A stretch of 36,671 nucleotides of DNA from Arthrobacter horti (GTDB taxonomy: Bacteria; Actinomycetota; Actinomycetes; Actinomycetales; Micrococcaceae): NCBI RefSeq assembly GCF_030731045.1, contig NZ_JAVALS010000003.1, positions 287,772 to 324,442 of the forward strand, given 5' to 3'. A model generated the notes under the pieces. The model did not search any database. It saw only the letters and a program-made list of their open reading frames with translations, and was not told where the DNA came from. Both the position numbers and the translations under genes were made by a program. Positions 34,222 through 36,671 of this stretch are shown here, piece by piece (positions within the stretch are counted from its first letter, which is position 1; the number at the start of each line of letters is the position of its first letter).

Positions 34222-34944
34222 ATGACAGTAGGAATCCTGGTGGTGTCTCACAGCGCGAAGATCGCCGAAGGGGCCTGTGAGCTGGGAGCACAGATGGCGC
34301 CCGACGTCCGGCTCGAAGCTGCGGGCGGCACCGACGACGGCCGGATCGGCACCAGCCTGGAGAAGGTCATGGCGGGCGTGGACGCCGCGAACACCGGCGA
34401 CGGCGCGGTGATCCTCTGCGATCTGGGATCGGCAGTCATGGTGGCGGAGAGTGCGCTGGAGTTCCTGGGCGACCCGTCCGATGTGGCACTGGCCGACGCG
34501 CCACTCATCGAAGGCCTGGTGGCCGCCGCCGTGGCGGCCCAGGGCGGTGCGGGCGTTGCCGCGGTCAAGGCGGCCGCGGAGTCGGCCCTGGCGCTGCAGG
34601 TGCAGGCCCGCATCGACGGGACGGTCTTGCTCAACGGCGCCGGGGTGCGCAGCGCGAGCGGCCCGGAGCCGAGCCGGAGCGTGGGTGGCGTCATCGTGGA
34701 GGACTTCGAGGTGCTCAATCAGCTGGGCCTGCATGCCCGTCCGGCCGCCGTGCTGGCCGGATACCTGGGCGGCCTGGATGTGGCGGTGGACATCAACGGC
34801 GCCGACGGGCAGTCCGTCATGATGCTCATGACCCTGGCGGCCGCGCAGGGCAGCGTCCTGCATGTGAAGGCCAGCGGGCCGGACGCACGACGGGCCATGG
34901 ACTTCATCGCCGAGCAGTGCCGGAGTGGTTTCGGGGAGCTCTGA
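34222..34944 (+). CDS. dhaM: Phosphotransfer subunit DhaM with fused HPr domain
   Basis: Encodes 240 residues. The N-terminal EIIA-mannose-type domain starts VGILVVSHSAKIAEG, with phosphohistidine His10, and contains ILCDLGSAVMVAE. After a Gly/Ala-rich linker the C-terminal ~85 residues are an HPr domain with NQLGLHARPAAV (phosphohistidine His171). No EI domain is attached, so phosphate must come from a separate general EI. It phosphorylates the nucleotide on DhaL. The ATG 34222 follows the dhaL stop by eight bases; a TTG start at 34210 is less likely. Confidence 0.93.
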   Translation: MTVGILVVSHSAKIAEGACELGAQMAPDVRLEAAGGTDDGRIGTSLEKVMAGVDAANTGDGAVILCDLGSAVMVAESALEFLGDPSDVALADAPLIEGLVAAAVAAQGGAGVAAVKAAAESALALQVQARIDGTVLLNGAGVRSASGPEPSRSVGGVIVEDFEVLNQLGLHARPAAVLAGYLGGLDVAVDINGADGQSVMMLMTLAAAQGSVLHVKASGPDARRAMDFIAEQCRSGFGEL

Positions 34945-34949
34945 TCCGC

Positions 34950-35945
34950 TCAGAGAGTGAGGCCGGCGTCGCTTTCGCTGGCCAGGCCGTCCTTCAGCAG
35001 GCCGGCCAGGCAGCGCTCCCGCTGCTCGGCCGGGGCCTTGAGGCGGTGCAGGGCGTCCAGGTGGTGCAGAACGCCGCTGCCGCCCCAGCTCAGGTCCGGC
35101 GAACCGGTGCCGGCCGGTCCGTCCCAGCCGTCCGGCCTTTCCAGGAACAGCTCCCGCGGGACAGGAGTACCGGCTTCCCGGAGCACCGCCAGGATCGCCC
35201 CGCGCACCTGCCGGTCCGTGCCGTGCCACGCCTGGCCCCTGGGGGTGTACTCGGGCTCGGGCGAACCGGCGGCCAGCCAGGCGCACTGGGCCGCCACCGG
35301 ACACTCCTCGCACTTGGGGGAGCGGGCCGTGCATACGAGCGCTCCGAGCTCCATGACCGCGGCGTTCCAGGTCACGGACTCGGCCCTGTCCTCCGGCAGC
35401 AGCTCCTCCGCCAGGCGCGCCTCCGCCGCGGTGAACGACGGCGCGGGCAGCGCCTTGCCGGAGAACAGCCGCGCGTGCACGCGGCGGATGTTCGTGTCCA
35501 CCACGCTCTCCCTTCGCCCGAACGCGAAGGCGGCGATCGCCGCTGAGGTGTACGCGCCGACTCCCGGGAGCTCCTGGAGGGCCTCCCGCGTGTCCGGCAC
35601 CGCGCCGTCGTGCTTCTCCACGATGGCGACGGCGGCCGCGTGCAGCCGCTGGGCGCGGCGCGGGTAGCCGAGGCGGCCCCAGGCCCGGACGGCCTCCGAC
35701 GCCGGCTCGGCGGCGAGGTCCGCGGGGGTGGGCCAGCGGTTCATCCACGCTTCCCAGGCGGGCAGGACGCGGATGACGGGGGTCTGCTGGAGCATGAACT
35801 CGCTGATCATGATGCCCCAGGGGGTGCAGCCGCTGGAGTGGGGGAGCGCGGTGCGCCAGGGGAGGTCGCGGCCGTTGGCCAGGAACCAGTCCTCGATGAG
35901 GCGCGGGGCGAGGCGGCGGCTGGTGTCGGTGATCTCGGTGCTCAT
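34950..35945 (-). CDS. mutY: A/G-specific adenine DNA glycosylase
   Basis: Encodes 331 residues of MutY, which removes A mispaired with 8-oxo-G. The catalytic Glu49 is in ISEFMLQQTP and Asp150 in VVDTNIRRVH. The helix-hairpin-helix is ELPGVGAYTSAAI. The [4Fe-4S] ligands are Cys205, 212, 215 and 221 in the C-X6-C-X2-C-X5-C pattern. The C-terminal part is shorter than in enzymes with a full NUDIX-like domain. It converges on dhaM with a 5-bp gap. The start could be ATG 35945 or GTG 35957; TACAGT on the minus strand (35956-35961) argues for the ATG. Confidence 0.95.
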   Translation of the reverse strand: MSTEITDTSRRLAPRLIEDWFLANGRDLPWRTALPHSSGCTPWGIMISEFMLQQTPVIRVLPAWEAWMNRWPTPADLAAEPASEAVRAWGRLGYPRRAQRLHAAAVAIVEKHDGAVPDTREALQELPGVGAYTSAAIAAFAFGRRESVVDTNIRRVHARLFSGKALPAPSFTAAEARLAEELLPEDRAESVTWNAAVMELGALVCTARSPKCEECPVAAQCAWLAAGSPEPEYTPRGQAWHGTDRQVRGAILAVLREAGTPVPRELFLERPDGWDGPAGTGSPDLSWGGSGVLHHLDALHRLKAPAEQRERCLAGLLKDGLASESDAGLTL

Positions 35946-35997
35946 GGCGGAATCCACTGTAGCGGTGAGGCTGCGTGGGACGCCCGTCCGGATTCCT

Positions 35998-36013
35998 TAA
36001 GATGGACATCATG
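35998..36013 (+). promoter_or_regulatory. Putative leaderless promoter (-10 TAAGAT, then ATG)
   Basis: TAAGAT (35998-36003) is followed by seven bases and ATG 36011, with no Shine-Dalgarno. The arrangement matches those at serS, folE, argA and lysS. Confidence 0.4.
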
Positions 36014-36655
36014 GCGACGGGACAGGGCAAAAGCACGGGCACGACTCGCAAGGCGAGTCCTGCCGTGTACCGGCGACGCCGGGTGGTGGTGCTCGGCGGG
36101 CTCCTGGTGGTCCTGGCCCTGGTGGCCTGGGGCTTCTTCGGCGTCGTGTCGCTCGTGAAGGGCGCCGGTAAGAGCGACGCCGCCGCCTCCCCGACCACGA
36201 CGACGGCGGCCGCCTCGCCGACGTCGTTCGCTTCCGCGACGCCGTCCCCCACCTCCGCCACCCCGGTCTGCGATCTGGGGAAGATCAGGGTCACCGCCGG
36301 CACGGACAAGAAGGTCTACGGGCCGAAGGAGAACCCCGTCCTGACGCTCAAGGTCACCAACGACGGGACCGTGGCGTGCCCGGTCAACGTGGGCACCTCC
36401 CAGATGGAGTTCCTGATCTCCAGCGGTCAGGACCGCGTATTCAGCTCACAGGACTGCGCGGACAAGCCCACCGATCTGACCAAGACCCTGGCGCCCGGCG
36501 CCAGTGAGACTGCCAATTTCGTGTGGCAGCGCAACCGCTCCGTGGAGGGCTGCAAGGTGGTCTCCGCGGTGCCAGGCGCCGGCGGGGCCACATACGTCTT
36601 CCAGGCCACCCTGGGCCAGGTGACCAGCCCGAAGGCGATCTTCCAGCTGGGGTGA
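36011..36655 (+). CDS. Membrane-anchored protein with Ser/Thr-rich linker and beta-rich domain
   Basis: Encodes 214 residues. The basic N-terminus is followed by one transmembrane helix (about 26-46, VVVLGGLLVVLALVAWGFF) and a Ser/Thr/Ala/Pro linker (~53-88). The extracytoplasmic domain of ~125 residues has paired cysteines (VCDLGK, VACPVN, QDCADKP, EGCKVV) and Ig-like beta rhythm (LTLKVTNDGTVACPVNVG). It recalls DUF4232-type exported proteins, but I cannot name it. Start: ATG 36011 is preferred; the frame is open further upstream. Confidence 0.75.
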   Translation: MATGQGKSTGTTRKASPAVYRRRRVVVLGGLLVVLALVAWGFFGVVSLVKGAGKSDAAASPTTTTAAASPTSFASATPSPTSATPVCDLGKIRVTAGTDKKVYGPKENPVLTLKVTNDGTVACPVNVGTSQMEFLISSGQDRVFSSQDCADKPTDLTKTLAPGASETANFVWQRNRSVEGCKVVSAVPGAGGATYVFQATLGQVTSPKAIFQLG

Positions 36656-36671
36656 TCCCCACGCACTCCCA

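Noticed and set aside
34117..36309. A 730-codon open frame on the minus strand across dhaM, mutY and the last gene
   Set aside because: Out of frame with mutY and antisense to dhaM; Arg/Pro/Ala-rich low-complexity shadow.

Overview
The window reads as a chromosomal segment of a high-GC actinobacterium, most likely a member of the Micrococcaceae close to Arthrobacter. The evidence is the gene order dacB - zincin - tilS - hpt - ftsH - folE - folP - folB - folK - DUF3180 - DUF2520 - panC, followed further on by lysS - lsr2 - clpC and mutY, plus an Lsr2 nucleoid protein, a Clp-type ClpC and a mycobacterial-type ArgA acetyltransferase. Codon use is strongly G/C-ending in most genes. I see no tRNA, rRNA, CRISPR array, transposase or phage gene.

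Layout. 1-1.3 kb: tandem repeats and a lipid/diacylglycerol kinase-like gene, divergent from serS. 2.6-4.3 kb: an orphan AbiEi-type antitoxin/endonuclease-like gene between two inverted copies of a palindromic repeat, then a DUF3592 gene whose two halves lie in different frames. 4.4-5.3 kb: a HAD phosphatase. 5.3-8.2 kb (minus strand): a WXG100-type protein with a glycine-rich hydrophobic C-terminus, an unknown protein, an RDD membrane protein and a SatD-like HTH protein, in one tight operon. 8.4-20.6 kb: conserved housekeeping genes: ppa, dacB, zincin-tilS-hpt, ftsH and a folate-pantothenate operon. 20.6-24.3 kb: a long structured leader with a putative leaderless 11-codon ORF, a 14-helix MFS drug exporter and an LCP cell-wall protein. 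24.4-26.2 kb: two tandem paralogous alpha/beta hydrolases. 26.2-31.1 kb: lysS, a small membrane protein, lsr2 and clpC. 31.1-36.7 kb: two large palindromes, doxX with an operator-like upstream region, an argA-type acetyltransferase, the PTS-dependent dihydroxyacetone kinase operon dhaKLM, mutY and a secreted or anchored Ser/Thr-rich protein.

How the parts work together. folE-folP-folB-folK supply tetrahydrofolate precursors and panC supplies pantothenate, with the DUF2520 reductase-like gene in between. dhaK, dhaL and dhaM form one phosphorelay that feeds dihydroxyacetone into glycolysis. tilS, hpt and ftsH are the usual actinobacterial information and quality-control neighbours.

The most interesting non-textbook signals are: (1) a probable ribosome-mediated attenuator upstream of the MFS exporter; (2) a palindrome family with fixed 25-14-25 geometry, two copies of which bracket the AbiEi-type gene in opposite orientation; (3) the WXG100 operon, which may be a small type VII-exported effector system; (4) a recurring TANNNT plus 6-8 nt plus ATG/GTG arrangement suggesting many leaderless transcripts; (5) operator-like inverted repeats upstream of the AbiEi gene and of doxX; (6) the single-base frameshift at a G6 run in the DUF3592 gene. 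Everything here was read by eye. No alignment, database search or folding program was run.
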